From: Ziziphus jujuba
Lineage: Eukaryota; Streptophyta; Magnoliopsida; Rosales; Rhamnaceae
Reading direction: 5' to 3'
Assembly: GCF_031755915.1 (NCBI RefSeq)
Contig: NC_083387.1
Span: 9,941,001 to 10,005,000, forward strand
Length of the DNA: 64,000 nucleotides
Numbering within the stretch: the first letter of the stretch is position 1; each line of letters begins with the position of its first letter. The translations under genes and the position numbers were made by a program. This document shows, piece after piece, positions 1 through 12,596 of this stretch. A model generated the notes under the pieces. It had not been told where the DNA came from, did no database searches, and saw only the letters and a list, made by a program, of their open reading frames with translations.

Positions 1-603
1 CTTATTTAAATTTTTCCAGCCACCATTAAGAGACACGGGCTGGCACCAGTGAATCCCAGTCGCCGGTGAGCTCGGCCACCAAATTTGGCAGCCAGTCGGC
101 CAATGACCCGCCCAGATCGAGCCTCCATCATCGGCGACCATAAATTTGGTTTTTCCGGTGATCCGATCATTACCAGGCCAAATTAATACTCCTTTCTAAT
201 ACTTTCGGACCCTCTGAGGTCAATTTTAAGGTCCATTCAGCTGAATTTCTTGTGGTTTAAGAGATATGAGATGTTGAACTTTGACCGAAATTTTCCGTCT
301 ATTTTCAGATCATGGCTGGTCGATTTGAGTCCAACGGAAGTTGGTAATGTATTTCTTGCCTCTTTAGCTTTCTATTGGTATCTCATTTGCAAATTATGGT
401 TGAGTATTTTGAAAGATACCATTCTTGAATAAAATATTATTATTTTAATAGGTAGTCTGAAAAATATCTATTTAATATTTAAATAATTATTATTTATATT
501 ATAGATGTCAAATTTTGCTGAATTGAATAAATGTGGTTTGAACCATATTTAGTATGAATTGATTTGTAGGTTGAGGAATTAATTATATTAAATTACTGGG
601 ATA

Positions 604-643
<40 letters not shown>

Positions 644-2545
644 TTAATTATTTAATTATTTATGAAATTGAATTGTTGTGGAAGAGATTAATTTTATGAG
701 ATTATGGTTTAATATTTACTAAATCTATTGTTGATTTAAATGTTGAGATTTTAATATGTAAATAGTGCATTATGTGATTTAAAACCGTATGAATTTTTAT
801 GCATCTTTTATTTTTAATTTGGTGTAAATCAATTTTATGGATTTGAAGGAAATATTTAATTAAAAGATATTTAAAATGTATTTATGTGTTTAATAATTAT
901 GTATGCTAGGACTTGGTATTTTGGTGATAGGAGTTGAAATATTTAATCTGATGTATTTGATGATGGATTACAAGAGAGCATGAAATTTTATGAAACTGGT
1001 AAGGGTGTCCGATTTGATTATATTTTATCAAAATTCTATATTTTATAATATTATAAAATATTTTTATTGGTTTTCGATGCACCACAGACGTACTGGTGTT
1101 CTGTAGTTGTGAATGTGATTAGCGCACAGGTGGATGTAGATGTGATTAGCGCGTAGGTTGTAATGTCTCCAGTGAGTTGCCATTGGACCGAGGACAGACA
1201 AGTTTGATATTGGCCATAGCCGCCCCCTTCCATGGCCGGGATGATGATTTAAGTAGCGGCGTGGTGGGATGCTACGCGACTGTATGCCTGTTTCTCTCTT
1301 TAACCTCCCCGTCAGATGGTGCTTTGGGACATTTGGCACTGTAGGACACCACTGGTATATAGTATGTGCATCAAGTATCTTTTATATTTATATATATATA
1401 TATATATATATTATATTTGTATGTATCACACTGTACAGGGACAGCGATCCGATGTGGTCCATGAAGAACTAGGCTTATAATTATGTTGCCTACAAGTCTA
1501 GGGGATTGGACAGCCAATCTAGGCAAGCATTCTGGACTGTATTGGTAGCAGGGTGCCGGCGACAGCTGGAATCATGGATTGCACAGCATGTTGGAGGGTA
1601 TCATTTGTACCCTTGATACGAGTACATATTTTATGATATATTTTGAATTTAAAATATTATTTGACCTCGTATTATTCTATCTATTCATAACCTGATTTTC
1701 TAACATTATACTTAATTGCTTTTATTGTCATTACTATTATTAATATTATTCTCGTTATTAATAGTACAATTATTATTTATCAAAATTATGTTTACAATTA
1801 TTTTCATTATTACTAATATTATCATCATCATCATCATCATCATGATTATTATTATTATTATTATTATTTTATTATTGTCATTATTTATTTTTATTTTATT
1901 ATTATTATCGTGATTTTCATATTGTAGCGTTAAACAAGTATCACAACCAACGGGTGAGAAATATGGCCATCGAGTAAGTATGATAGTCCTTGGGCAAGTG
2001 ACAGCTATCGGACGAGTATGACAGCCCTTGGATAGGTGTGGTCATAGGATAGCCTTTGGGCATGTGGGATGACTGTTGATAGCCTCGAACGAGTTATATT
2101 AATATCATTATTAGCATTAAATGGTTGGTATTATTATTATTGTTGATATAGCAGTTAATTTATTTCTTTCTATATTACACATTGGCATATTTTTAAAACG
2201 ATGTGAAATGTATTTGAGATTTGCAGCACTAAGTGAGTGGTATGGACGGTCATGAACCTATGATGGTATATTTTGATTGCTTACTAGTAAATTATTTCCA
2301 TTGTATATATATATTTTATATCTAATTTGTTATCGAAGTGCTGCCATTTGTGGAATTTATTTGTAGTAAGGTGGGAGGGATAAGGTGGTAGTATATAGGA
2401 GTGCATTTTCATGTAGGTAAATTTTAGGCATGTTTTATCATTAGGGGAGATGCTGCCGGATTTTCCATAGGACGGATCGGTAGGGTCTCCCTGGGATCAA
2501 GATTTGTCTAGGGTTCCAGGAAGGGATTTTGGACGAGTCCTGACA
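1..2545 (+). mobile_element. Solo-type long LTR, copy A, 5' part outside the window
   Basis: This segment matches the + strand LTR at 55581-59309 and the reverse complement of 34237-37207. Shared landmarks are the 'gtgagct...cagatcg' block near its left edge, the 'gattagcgcgcag' repeats at about 1100-1165, the 'ccactggtatatag' block at about 1348, and the 3' end 'ctagggttccagg...gtcctgaca' closing at 2545. The closing CA fits the TG...CA ends of the other copies. The 5' end lies beyond position 1, so the target duplication cannot be tested; the right-hand candidate is ttatg (2546-2550). About 1930-2090 holds imperfect repeats around 'gagtatgacagcccttgg' that I did not see in copy B. Simple repeats sit at 603-643 (TA/TG), 1386-1411 (TA) and 1820-1870 (ATC/ATT). 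Short open frames inside are chance frames. A Ty3/Gypsy origin is inferred from LTR length only. Confidence 0.8.
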
Positions 2546-2780
2546 TTATGCTGAGTCTATTTATCCTGTGTTAGATGAAAAACAGTGGCATGCTCCGGAT
2601 AACGTGTCAAGTCGTATTGTTCTTCCACTAAGATGGACACGTAGGCGAGCTAGTAGGCCGAGGATGCAACGCATACCATCTCAAGGTGAAGATGTTATTA
2701 GACGTAGATGTAGCCGATGTGGTGGTGTTGGAAATTATAGGCAGAGATATACGAATCCATTGTCTTATGCTTCGAATTAG
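2546..2780 (+). pseudogene. Mutator-like (MURA-type) transposase, C-terminal remnant
   Basis: The open frame runs from the LTR junction to a TAG at 2778-2780. It has a Trp-containing segment (EKQWHAP), a basic stretch (RRRASRPRMQRIPSQGE) and a decayed zinc knuckle (CSRCGGVGNYRQRYTNP, with Tyr where the last Cys is expected). In plant MULE transposases the region after the SWIM finger reads W..P, then (G)RPR..RI.S.GE, then CSRCG..GHNR.TC..P, so the order and spacing match. The catalytic DDE and SWIM parts are absent because LTR copy A sits immediately upstream. The loss of the third Cys and of the knuckle His suggests decay. It converges on the minus-strand Ulp1 gene, and the two are probably the two genes of one element. 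Family recognition is from memory of conserved motifs, without a search. Confidence 0.65.
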
Positions 2781-3059
2781 GAATTTTTAATTTAGTGTTA
2801 TGGTTTAATATTTTTTGATAATTATTTCATATCTTGGATATTATTTTCTACTTGACGGTAATGATTTATTAGAAATTTTTTTTTTTAAGAATTTAATCGC
2901 AAATGAAAAGAGGCTTTCTGGAGTTGATTTTGAATCTTTAGTTTACATCTCATTTTATGAAATGTCCAAATGATTTTGAAAAGAAAAACAAATATATATC
3001 ATTTTTTCTTTTCTTTTAAATGGTTATTGATTTTAAAAGTCAATACATTTTTGTTAAAT
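2781..3059. other. AT-rich spacer inside the Mutator-like element
   Basis: This is the 3' flank of the transposase remnant. It has no coding frame worth reporting and ends where the first minisatellite block begins. It probably holds the 3' UTR of the transposase; nothing else is visible. Confidence 0.4.
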
Positions 3060-3705
3060 CCATCGTCGTCTTATATAATATTTATCTCTACTCTCAATTT
3101 TTTTACCCCAATATTAATTTAAATAATCTATTAGAAATTGATTTTCCAAGTGGAGAAAATTAGTTTCCGATAGGAGTAAATATTTTCCAATAATTTCCAA
3201 CAGGAGGAAAACGATTTATGCTTGGAGGAAAAAATTTTCGACAGGCAAAAAATTATCCAAAAGCTTGAATTGACCTCCATATAAGGGATTTATGCAAAAT
3301 GGAATTCTAATAAACATGCCACATTTCGTAGACCGTTAATTCGATATCTTTACATTAAAATCCATTATTATCTTTAATAAATAAACATCAAAATTGACAT
3401 CATTATCTTTATATTTAAATCCATTGGACTTCCATTCATTAGCTTCGTGTATTTTGTCTCCACTCTCCTTTTTTTTCATCCCAATATTAATTTACTCATC
3501 TATTGGAACTAGATTTTCCAACTGGAGGAAATTAGTTTTCGAAAGGAGGAAAATGTTTCTGATGGGAGGAAATGTTTCTGACAGGAGGAAAATTTTTCCA
3601 CTTGGAGGAAAAATTTTCCGACAGGCGAAAAAATTTACAGCCGCTATAATTGAGCTAGATGTAAGAGGGTTGTGCATAATGGAATTCTAATAAATAAACA
3701 TGGCA
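3060..3705. repeat. 'gaggaaaa' minisatellite, two duplicated blocks
   Basis: Two blocks, about 3075-3320 and 3435-3705, share flanks ('ccccaatattaattta' on the left, 'ataatggaattctaataaa' on the right) and so form a tandem duplication of about 270 bp. Within each, an imperfect unit of about 20 bp repeats: 'ttttccgacaggaggaaaa' and variants with 'acttggagg', 'gatgggagg' or 'gacaggcg'. The second block has more units and better conservation. The same unit recurs in the same orientation at 7340-7600 on the other side of the Ulp1 gene. The open frame 3394-3690 lies inside this repeat and is not regarded as a gene. Confidence 0.85.
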
Positions 3706-3867
3706 TATTTTCTATAAGGTAAATTAGTTATCCTTACATCAATAACACATTGTTATCTTCGTTAAATGAACACTATAAGCCACCATTATCTTTACAATTA
3801 AGAGGCTAATATAATAAAAAAGATGCATCTATAAACATGACAAAAGTAAAGAAAAATGCATCACCAC

Positions 3868-6800
3868 CCAGCTGATATGCTTAGTTCTTTGTTGTAAGCC
3901 TCGTGATCATGCTTCTTCCTGAAGAACTCTATGTCATCTTATGTGAAACTCAATGGTAATCTAGCATGAAAAAACTCCATGGACTTGAGTGTAAAAATAT
4001 CACAGTCACGACTACAAAAAAACAATTATTACAATGAGATAATAACATTATTACAACCATATTCAATAGTTAATATTTATTCAACAAACATATAAATGTT
4101 AAGGGGCTTTACCGATTACTTTGCTGAGGGAATTTTGTGCCAATTCACAGGTAAACTCATCAATGGAGTCTACAAGATCCGTCTGCTGCTCATAAAAGGA
4201 TGCAAACCGCAATAAATAAGGTAACATAATGCATAATTTCTTAAAATACGTATCTGTCCTGTTTCAGTTGCCAGCCTTATCTGAGTCATATACAGTCATA
4301 CAACGCTCTTTCAAGTCTACATGCCCTAGAAGCCAATGTATGTTTCGCTTGTTTAGTGGAATCAATAACTGTCAGTAAATTACAGGAATCCAGTTAGAAC
4401 AACAAATAAAGGAAGATAAATAAATCAATAAATAGTTAACATTACACAATTTGGACATATATATTGTACATGATTTATGCATTTTCATGGCTTTGACTTC
4501 TTCATTCGAATCCCTAATACATATTCTTGCATTGCATATGAGAATTGATAATTAGATGGATTGACAATGAACTTTCCATAAGACTGCTCAATGTATACCT
4601 ACAAGAAAATAAATTATTAGTTACCAAAATCACAATAGCCAAATATAGGACACCGCATTTAAAACTTCTTTACTTACCCAAAATCCTCCATCTATCACCT
4701 CGAAACTAGGATAAAAAATATCAGGGAATTGGTTGGCATGTACACGAAATAAGTAAGGCATGACTTCCATATGCTGCATTGAAATACGAGTTTATTTTAA
4801 ATTACATCTATGTAGTTTAACGACAATGTGTGAAATTTAGCAAATTAAAAAATAAAAATCTTGATCGAAAAATACTTACATCGTGATTCAGCCACTTTTC
4901 ACTGGTTATAAGCAAATGAAAAAAGTCTTTACCTGCAGACAAAATGTCCATATCAACTTTTGCTGTCCGACCAGACTTCATAAATTGGTTAAAAAAATTT
5001 ACAAGTCGAGTGGGTACCGATCTGTATGGGTTGAACTTTAAAGCAGAAGATGGACCTAGTAAAGTACGCTGTAGTTTTTTCCACAAGCCTCTAACATTAT
5101 AAGGAGTAGTAATAGCTGCTGTCGCCTTCCTATCCCGCCTTCCAATATCTATAATTTGTTTAGCCGCTGCTACCTTTCTTGCATGTCTCCCAGCTAGAAA
5201 CTTTGATGGAGACACTGTCTCGATAATCTCAACACTTACTCCTGCATCACCTACAACCGATGGCATGACTGTCTATCAATGGGGGTCGCATTGGGACCCA
5301 CCTCTTCTTTCTTTTCATCCCCTTCAACGTCTGCTTCCATCCCATCTCCCAAACCAAACTCATCAGCACCTTCCAAATTGTCAAACTCACGTAAATGAGG
5401 GTCTGAACATTGACCTTGGGCATCATTGACCTACAAAATGAATAAATAATCAACACAATCAATTTTAATATCAAACACGCTTAATGTAAAAATATTTAAG
5501 TCAATATAAAAAAAAATTATTACATGAATTCCCACTCCTTGGTGCTTCATCAACTTATCAAGCTTAGTATCCAAACTTGCAAACTCTCTAAGCACGGCGA
5601 TTTTTAACTCCTTAACATCTTGCCGTACATTAGCAACTTCACCTTCAAGGATAGTTAATCTCTCTCTCAAAGGTACCTAAGAGAAACAATAATTATTAGT
5701 AGTTACAATAATAAAAAAGAGTTCACACAATTTATACAAACCTCATCATGGGATGGAGGTTGGGTTGAAGTTGATGGATTAACACGAACATAAGCAACAA
5801 CTCACCCAGTTGATGATGAAGGATGGTCTATCAGCTTATCTCCTATTTACTGCCTCCCTCCTTTAACCTTATTTTCCGCAAAGGCATGTTTTCATTTCTT
5901 ACTTCTTCCACTACTTGTAAGTGGAACACCTTCATCTCTTTCACCACGACTTCCCTGTGGTGGCTTGTCTCCAATGGTAGGTGCAACACTGTATAGAGTA
6001 GTGTCATGATGTATGTCCCGTGTAATTTTGCCAATATATGCACGCTCAAATTCAGTTACACCCATTAAGCCATCAATGGGATACTGCGAAAGATAAAAGG
6101 GATTATCATCGAGTGATTATTAAGTATTACTAATATTACTACAAATACTACAAATAGTCTATGAATAATATTACTAAGTTCGAATGTATATATAAATATA
6201 AGAACTTATATACTTACATCATGATGATCAAAGTTTTCAGCTGCCTTCTCAAATCTTAGCATTTGTGAAATATGCCAATTGAGAATTCGAGGAAATGCCA
6301 CGTCCGGCAACTTATTTCCAAATGCTTGACCTAATAAAAAAATTGTCTCAAAACCCCAAATCTGTCAAACAATAAATGAATAATGAATAAGTAAAGAAAT
6401 ACACATCGTAAATAAAAGTGTAACAAACTTTAAATAATTGTGTAACAAACTTACCATAAAAGCCAAAGGAAACTCACAAACACTATAACTCTTTGACTTG
6501 TTTAATGCCATAGACTTCCTATGCTCAAAAGCACTCTTTAACGATCTAATGGTGGTGATTTATGATAAAGTACCCCATGGATAGTTATTGAAGTACTCTA
6601 AATCATCCGCCATCTCCAGTGATTATGAGGGTGCGGTGGCCATGCTTTCTTTGCCAAGAATAACCGTCTCTAGGAAATATAATAAAGCCAATTTGAATCT
6701 ATCATCGTCGGCTTCATCATTGTCTTGACACTGTACGGTCATGAAAGCTTTGATTATCTTCGAGTTAGTGACTTTTCGCTTTCCGCCAAAATATTTGTCA

Positions 6801-7171
6801 CTAATATGCGTAGAGATGTTAACCTACCTATTGGGTTTGTAACCAAATCATAGACCTGTAATTATTGCAAACTCTCTACATGTAAATCTAGCACCACGCC
6901 CTCCAAAATTAAATACCATAGCATCCTTGTCATCACAAACACACTGCCTATATATGATGCTGTTGACGATGTGGCCACTAAATTGTATCTCGTTGGCCTT
7001 CAAAAAGTGGCCAAAACAACTATCGTCAAACTTCTTTCTTTGGGCTAGAGTAAGCTTAAACCTAACATCCATCACAACTTTCCAAAAGTTAGATCCATAA
7101 TTAACCTCTACCCTCAATATCTTTGAGTCCCAAAACCTTCCAACGAATGTTGGTTGATATTCTGAATCCAT
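3868..7171 (-). pseudogene. DUF1985 / Ulp1-type cysteine protease gene of the Mutator-like element
   Basis: Coding pieces read leftwards from ATG at 7171. The first (7171 to about 6848) carries the DUF1985 pattern, including FGHFLKANEIQFSGHIV and, at its end, FTCREFAIITGL. Middle exons encode a coiled-coil segment (ERLTILEGEVANVRQDVKEL, about 5600-5670) and an acidic linker (about 5265-5440); another frame covers 4817-5266. The C-terminal part is a peptidase C48 fold: RNIHWLLGHVDL with catalytic His at 4336-4338, TVYDSD with Asp at 4285-4287, and SRDCDIFTLKSMEFF with Cys at 4002-4004. Plant transposon Ulp1 proteins are thought to act on SUMO-like conjugates. In-frame stops after the Asp motif (AGN*) and after the Cys motif (SFT*DDIEFF) mark it as broken, although the catalytic triad codons remain. 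Exon joins were judged by eye. Confidence 0.75.
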
Positions 7172-7339
7172 TTATCTGCAAAACAAATACAACTAACAAA
7201 GCATAAGATATGCTTGCATACGGACAGCAAAACCAAAAGGACCAAAAACATATTAAATAGGAAAAAAGGAAAATCTAGCAAAAATTCTGCCAAACAAGTA
7301 CAATTTGAAAGTTTAGAGCAAAAAGATATTTATGCATCT

Positions 7340-7600
7340 ATTGGAACCAATTTTCCAACTAGAGGAATCTGTTTTCTGACCAGAGAAACATTTCTTTTCG
7401 ATTGGAGAAAAATTTTTGACAGGAGGAAAATAATTTCCAACAGGAGGAAAACGCTTTTCGACAAGAGGAAAATAATTTCCGATAGGAGGAAAACTCTTTC
7501 TGGCGGGAGGAAATTTCTTTCAGACAGGAGGAAATGTTTTTCCGCCTACAGGAAAAATCTTCCGCTTGGCGGAAAATTTTTCAGAACCTACAAATGAACT
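7340..7600. repeat. 'gaggaaaa' minisatellite, right block
   Basis: About ten imperfect copies of the 20-24 bp unit occur ('gacaggaggaaaataattt', 'gataggaggaaaact', 'ggcgggaggaaatttc'). It starts from the same lead-in as the left blocks ('catctattggaac') and has the same orientation. The 127-codon frame at 7214-7597 is largely translated repeat (RRKIISDRRKTL and similar) and is dismissed as a gene. Confidence 0.85.
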
Positions 7601-8164
7601 ACACCTAACGGGGTTTGTGAAAAATTATAATGAAAATGTTAAAAGAAGCTTTTAGAACCAATGCATTTGTGGATTTAAAAGCTACAATATCTTCTATATA
7701 TTAGCATACATTATACATTAGGCAACAAGCCAACCATATGCATGTGATATTGCTTCCTAAGGATAACCTATGGTTCTAACACATATTAAAGATTATGGTT
7801 TCACATTCAAACCTCCCATTAAATTCAACAAAAACACAACTTCATAATAGTTTTAATTTCACATTCTAACCATGCAACACAAACATTTCCATCACACCGA
7901 ATAACACAACATCATAAGCATAGCTCATAATGACAAAGGTTTAAAATTGAGCAATTTATAAAGTGATGACTTATCATCTCTAAAATAATCCATTATGAAA
8001 ATTATCAACAATTCTGAAAAATCATTCAATGCAGCACAAATAAAGATTCAATGATAAGTTCATTACATTAAAACGGAATTAGTTTGCATAATATTTTCTA
8101 TTTTGTTCAGAGAAGCAACTTACATTAATGGGGGACAAACCGCCACCAATGCTTCTCTATCTAT

Positions 8165-8204
<40 letters not shown>

Positions 8205-10928
8205 ATCTCTGTAATGTGTGTGTAATTTTCTCAGCATACATTTGTAACTCTACGAACGCAAATTTTGTGCTTCAATTTTTTGCTTGGTCCATCACTTGCT
8301 TCTCCAATGCTGAAAAATAAGAAAATCAATATTAGTAACAAAACTTAAAAATTTATGTATTTCTTAGTTTAACTAAAATGAGTTAACTAAACTAAAATGA
8401 ATTTACAATAAAACATTTATTAATCACAACAATAATATCACCATACAACTCCAACAATTTTTATCTACGAAATTATAACGTTGTTGATACGTGCCAAGGA
8501 AATTTATAGATTCTAGCTTCTATGAAGGAATAAAAGGCATCAAATACTTAAATAATAGTACAACAGCACTCGGTTTGCCATAGACATTTCCAAAATGGGC
8601 AAAGAATGAACAGAAATAATAATAATAATAACAATAAGAAGAAGAAAAAAAAGTAAACCAACTCCATACAAGCAAAATGAAAAATAAAAAGTAACCGACA
8701 GATTATTATTATTATTAGTGTGAAAGTTAAATAAACATTGAGGTTGGGAAAGAGCTCAATTCATTGAAAATGGAATAAAAAATCTAAATCTCTTAGATCT
8801 AAAATGACTATATTTTAAATTTTCTATTTATATGAGAGGAAAAAAAGAAAGGAAAAAAAATTCAAAGTCATAAATTTTCACATCTTCGGGTAATACTCTC
8901 TGATTTCATTAAGATGAGAACAAAGTAATAAGCTAAAATAATTATATGTCAAATAACTTATTCTTATATACTATTACCAAAAAAATACTTTACTCTGATA
9001 CTTTAATTAATGTGTTTAGTTTCACAAGCAATTGACTTTCAAATATTCAACGAACCTTTCATCAAATTTCCCCCAAAAAATAAAAATATCAATAAAAAGA
9101 AAAAAGCTTATGTGGAGCATGGTCCATGGATAATATAATAAGTGGCTCAAAGTGCATCAGAAAAAATAGTTAGGTGAAAAAATTGCAAGTTTAAAAAAGA
9201 GATAGACAGTGTTTCAAAATTAATAACAACAACAACTATATTGTTCTAATTTTAGTAATGTCCATTTATAGAGACAAGAATAAGAGGGACTAAAGTATTA
9301 CTAAAATCCCCTAATACAAATAATAAAAAGATGAAAAAACAAAAAAACCCCATGCACACATGTGGATGGAACAAATTGCTTATACCAGAGTGTAAGCAAC
9401 TTAAAGGTTACATATGTTTGAGCAAAATGCAGAGAAAAAACAGAGTAGATTTTTTTTTTTTTTTTTTGGTTTACCTTAAAAAATTTGGAAGTCCCAGTAG
9501 AGCCTCAATCCCAAATGTAAAACCTCTCTTGAAAACTTCTCTTAAACACCATTCATTTTTTTCCCAAAACAAATGAACTACACAATTTTGTTTTTTCCTT
9601 ATCTGTACCTCTCTTCTATGCTGAAAACACCTCCAAGGATATAACTTTTTTTAACTTGTCATTATAGCTTTAGATTTTTAGCTTATAGTAAAGAATTTCA
9701 TTGTTATGTATGGTAAGAAGGGTCAAAGGTGAGGAATATAACGTCATTGTTATGGTAAAAAAGTGGGGAATGAAACACAATAGCTTCAATTTTTATGCAG
9801 TTCCTTTGGACGGGGAAAAGACAAAATTGTGCTCTAGTTTCCTATCAGAAAAAGTCTATGAGCAATCTCATAAAGAAACAAAACAATAAGTCTCAACCAT
9901 CTAGTTGACTAATCTCTTATCACTTTGATATATCTTTTACTATTTGTTACCCTATCTTAGCAATTGCTAATTTTTAGATAAAGACTTAAGATGTTTCAAA
10001 GCGATTCCCTTGGTTCATATTGTTTTTTGCTGTTTAGTGCATTAGAATCTTATCAACTTCTCAACAAGTGTAAAGAAACAGCTTTCTTTCCTACCATTTT
10101 CCCAAACATATGACCAAAAAGTAGAAAAAGTTGCAACCCAATATATACCTAACATACTCTAACTTTTCTCTAACAGCCTAAACCCTTAATGATAACAATT
10201 CACGAACAAGTGATTAACAAATTCACAAAATTTCTAGCATAGCCAAAACTTATGAAACATGATAATGTAACCAATAAGAAACTTTATTCCAACAATTGAG
10301 GGGTCAAATAATTTAAGTTGAGCTAAATTGTTTAACAATTTTACAATAAATAAACTAATTGATTTCGAAGCATTCTTTACTTCATATCTCATATAAGAGG
10401 GCCCAATCCTCCATGCCATTTGAAGAATTATTTCACATAATTCACAACGTTAGCAAATACCAAAACTTATAGCTAAACTGTAACTATTTGCTTTTGAAAG
10501 AACAGGATATAAGCAAAAGACATTGATGACAGCTAGCCAAATAAAACACCTAATAAAGAATTACTTAATGGAATCAGTTAAATATTGGACCAAGCAAAAT
10601 GTTAGCTCTTGACATAGAAAGTCACTACCTAGTTATTTATGAACAATAAAAGCTCAATAGTAATTTTTACAGCCATCAGTTTTATGCTTTGCCTTAGCAA
10701 TTAATTTAACTCAAATGGAAAACTAGCATTCTTTTGCATCATGCATTTTAAGTCAGACTAAATTATCCACATTCAATTCAAATAAAAAATAATAATAATC
10801 AACATTGTAAAAGGAAAAATAAATAAAATAAAAATAAAAACCCAAATACGAAACAACACTAACAGGCCATGTCAAACCCTCTACAAAGACGTAAAAGAAC
10901 AAGGGAGAAAATGGGAGCAAAACTAACC
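7601..10928. other. Non-coding interior of the Mutator-like element, probable 5' introns of the Ulp1 gene
   Basis: No supportable coding frame is present. A CT microsatellite lies at 8168-8197. On the minus strand, 'cttatttttcag' followed by 'cattggagaagcaag' near 8312 looks like a 3' splice site, and the minus-strand exon ending at 10929 ends in 'ttcaaag' followed by 'gttagt', a good 5' splice site. This suggests that untranslated exons of the Ulp1 gene lie at about 8110-8311 and 10929-11150, which is inference. Small frames at 9331-9576, 9701-9889 and 10234-10419 show no recognizable domains and are left out. Confidence 0.35.
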
Positions 10929-11069
10929 TTTGAAGAAGTTGGACTGTGCAACATAAACAACGGGAAAGGATGAAGATTTCTGGGTCTTGAGCTTCTTAGT
11001 TTGGACTTGTGAAAGTAGAGGTTGTTTCTTCAACCGCAATAATGGATCGGAGGAAAGGAACTGTAAGTA

Positions 11070-11215
11070 GGGTTGAATGGTCTTTTTCAAAAGGGAAAGG
11101 AAAGCCGTAGCTGTGTTTGAATGGTATGTTTCGAAGAAAGGAAAAGGTAAAGCCCTAGTGTGTTTGAAGGTGTTTCAAAAAGGAAAAGGAAAGGGAAAGC
11201 TGAGAAAATAAGTGT
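11070..11215. repeat. Three ~46-bp tandem repeats near the element's right end
   Basis: Three consecutive variants of one unit are visible: 'gaatggtctttttcaaaagg', 'gaatggtatgtttcgaagaa' and 'gaaggtgtttcaaaaaggaa', each followed by 'gaaaggaaagcc' or 'aaaggtaaagccc' like sequence and closed by 'gtgttt' in the first two. They lie upstream of the inferred minus-strand 5' exon, so they could be promoter repeats or subterminal transposon repeats. Confidence 0.6.
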
Positions 11216-11339
11216 TTTGGTAGAGACAAAAAGATTAAAAAAAAAAAAATAGTAATAAAGGGTATTTTAGTCTGGATGTCTTAAAAGTGGGCTAGTTTTT
11301 AAAAAAAAAAAATTTTTTTTTTTTGCTATTATTCAAAAA

Positions 11340-11660
11340 ATGATTTATCGGGTGATTTTTTTTTCATAAAAACCCAAAAATTATCACTAAAATACCAAAT
11401 TACCAAATAAAGGTATGAATTAAAATAACCATATCCATTACGTACATATGAGGTAGATTTCCCTATTATCGTGCTTCTCAATTTACAAATATATATTAGT
11501 TTTAACTTTATTAAATTTACATATAATTTATTATACTAAATTTATCATATAATCTGTTTTTTTTTTTTTTTAGAAATTGAAGTTATATAAACCAAAAAAA
11601 TCAAAATAATTGTAAGAATCAAGGGATACATATCACATGCCCGTTCTTTTTTTTTTTTAA
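11340..11660. repeat. Dispersed non-coding repeat R1, fragment
   Basis: 'ggtatgaattaaaataacca' and the following 'cgtacatatgaggtagattt' recur at 17020-17060, 18850-19030, 40480-40660, 41455-41510 and 41930-42120. The 'aagaatcaagggatacatat' motif is also shared with those copies. No coding content is seen. The family identity is unknown. Confidence 0.6.
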
Positions 11661-12264
11661 ATTTTTTTTGTGAAAAGTGGTTAAAATAGTAAAAATATAA
11701 AAATGCTTTACGAATTTTATTTTGTAGACATTCCTTTTCTGCATCATCGTCTTTCGGAGTGCCGGGCTCGGCTAATTAAAATACAAAAAAATTAAAACTA
11801 GCTCTATGCAAAATAATTAGAATACAAAAATTTAAAATAAATATTTTTTCATAACAAATTAATTATCAAATAAATTAAATATTATCTCATTAACATATTT
11901 TTACAAAATTTGTAAACTATTGTATTTTTTTCATAACAAATTTAATATTAATTAAACTTCCATGAATGCATACTCATTGAGATGGAAGTTGATGTTCTCT
12001 TGTTGACGATATTTCACTCTTATACTGCATATGAAAAAATTAAAAAAGTTATTAACATTTATGCAAAATAAATAAAATATTAATCATTATTAATTTTATA
12101 ATTTAGTAGAATATTACCTTTTTAAGATTTGGCGAGGCACATTTCTCCTAATTAAAAGTGGAAAACACATAATGAAGCAGATCAAAAAAATAATTTAATG
12201 AATAATAATAAATGTCATAAATATTACTTAAAACATAATTTAATAAATATACGTACCAATTTAT

Positions 12265-12579
12265 TTAGAAGATATTATTTACCCATATCCCTTTACAGTC
12301 ATTACGAACATAGCCACTCTCACATTCATTCTCATTATCATTTTCACCAACACTTGGCAATTGTATGGCAAATGGATTGTGAGCCATCGTAGTATCGCCA
12401 AGAATACCTTTTTCAACCAATTCTTCTTTAACAAAAGTACAATATCGTGGTGGAGTTAAAAAAACAAACCATCTCGAATCAAGTTGATCAACATAAAATA
12501 TTTGTTGAACTTGTGAAGCCATGATGAATGAGTCAGATTTATATCCAATTTTATTAAAGTTAATACATGTAAATCCCAT
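12265..12579 (-). pseudogene. DUF4216 remnant of CACTA TNP2 transposase
   Basis: This 104-codon frame matches residue for residue, with substitutions, the DUF4216 segment at 32107-32424 (shared stretches IGYKSD, FIMASQVQ, QLDSRW, CESGYVRNDC and the C-terminal NNIF). It keeps the natural C-terminus of the transposase. The frame starts with MGFTCINF, where the intact homologue has EIGFTCVNF; upstream of that point the sequence switches to the Transpos_assoc domain. One codon after FYV is missing relative to 32189-32200. It is a broken, non-functional fragment. Confidence 0.85.
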
Positions 12580-12596
12580 CTTATTAACATACTATC

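Larger units (their letters stand above)
2546..11290. mobile_element. Ulp1-carrying Mutator-like element (Kaonashi-like), degenerate
   Basis: The interval joins a MURA-type transposase tail (+ strand), a DUF1985 plus Ulp1-type protease gene (- strand) and minisatellite blocks on both sides of the protease gene. Plant MULEs that acquired a Ulp1-like gene (KI-MULE/Kaonashi) combine these modules, so a single element is the simplest reading. The left end is lost at the LTR insertion. The right limit is a guess: near 11240-11300 the sequence 'gggtattttagtctggatgt' then 'aagtgggctag' resembles many MULE termini, and a different repeat family begins just after it. No long terminal inverted repeat or 9-bp target duplication could be shown. 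Confidence 0.45.

Noticed and set aside
7214..7597. 127-codon frame rich in DRRK repeats as a gene
   Set aside because: It is a translation of the 'gaggaaaa' minisatellite; no homologue is recognized and the repeat occurs non-coding elsewhere.
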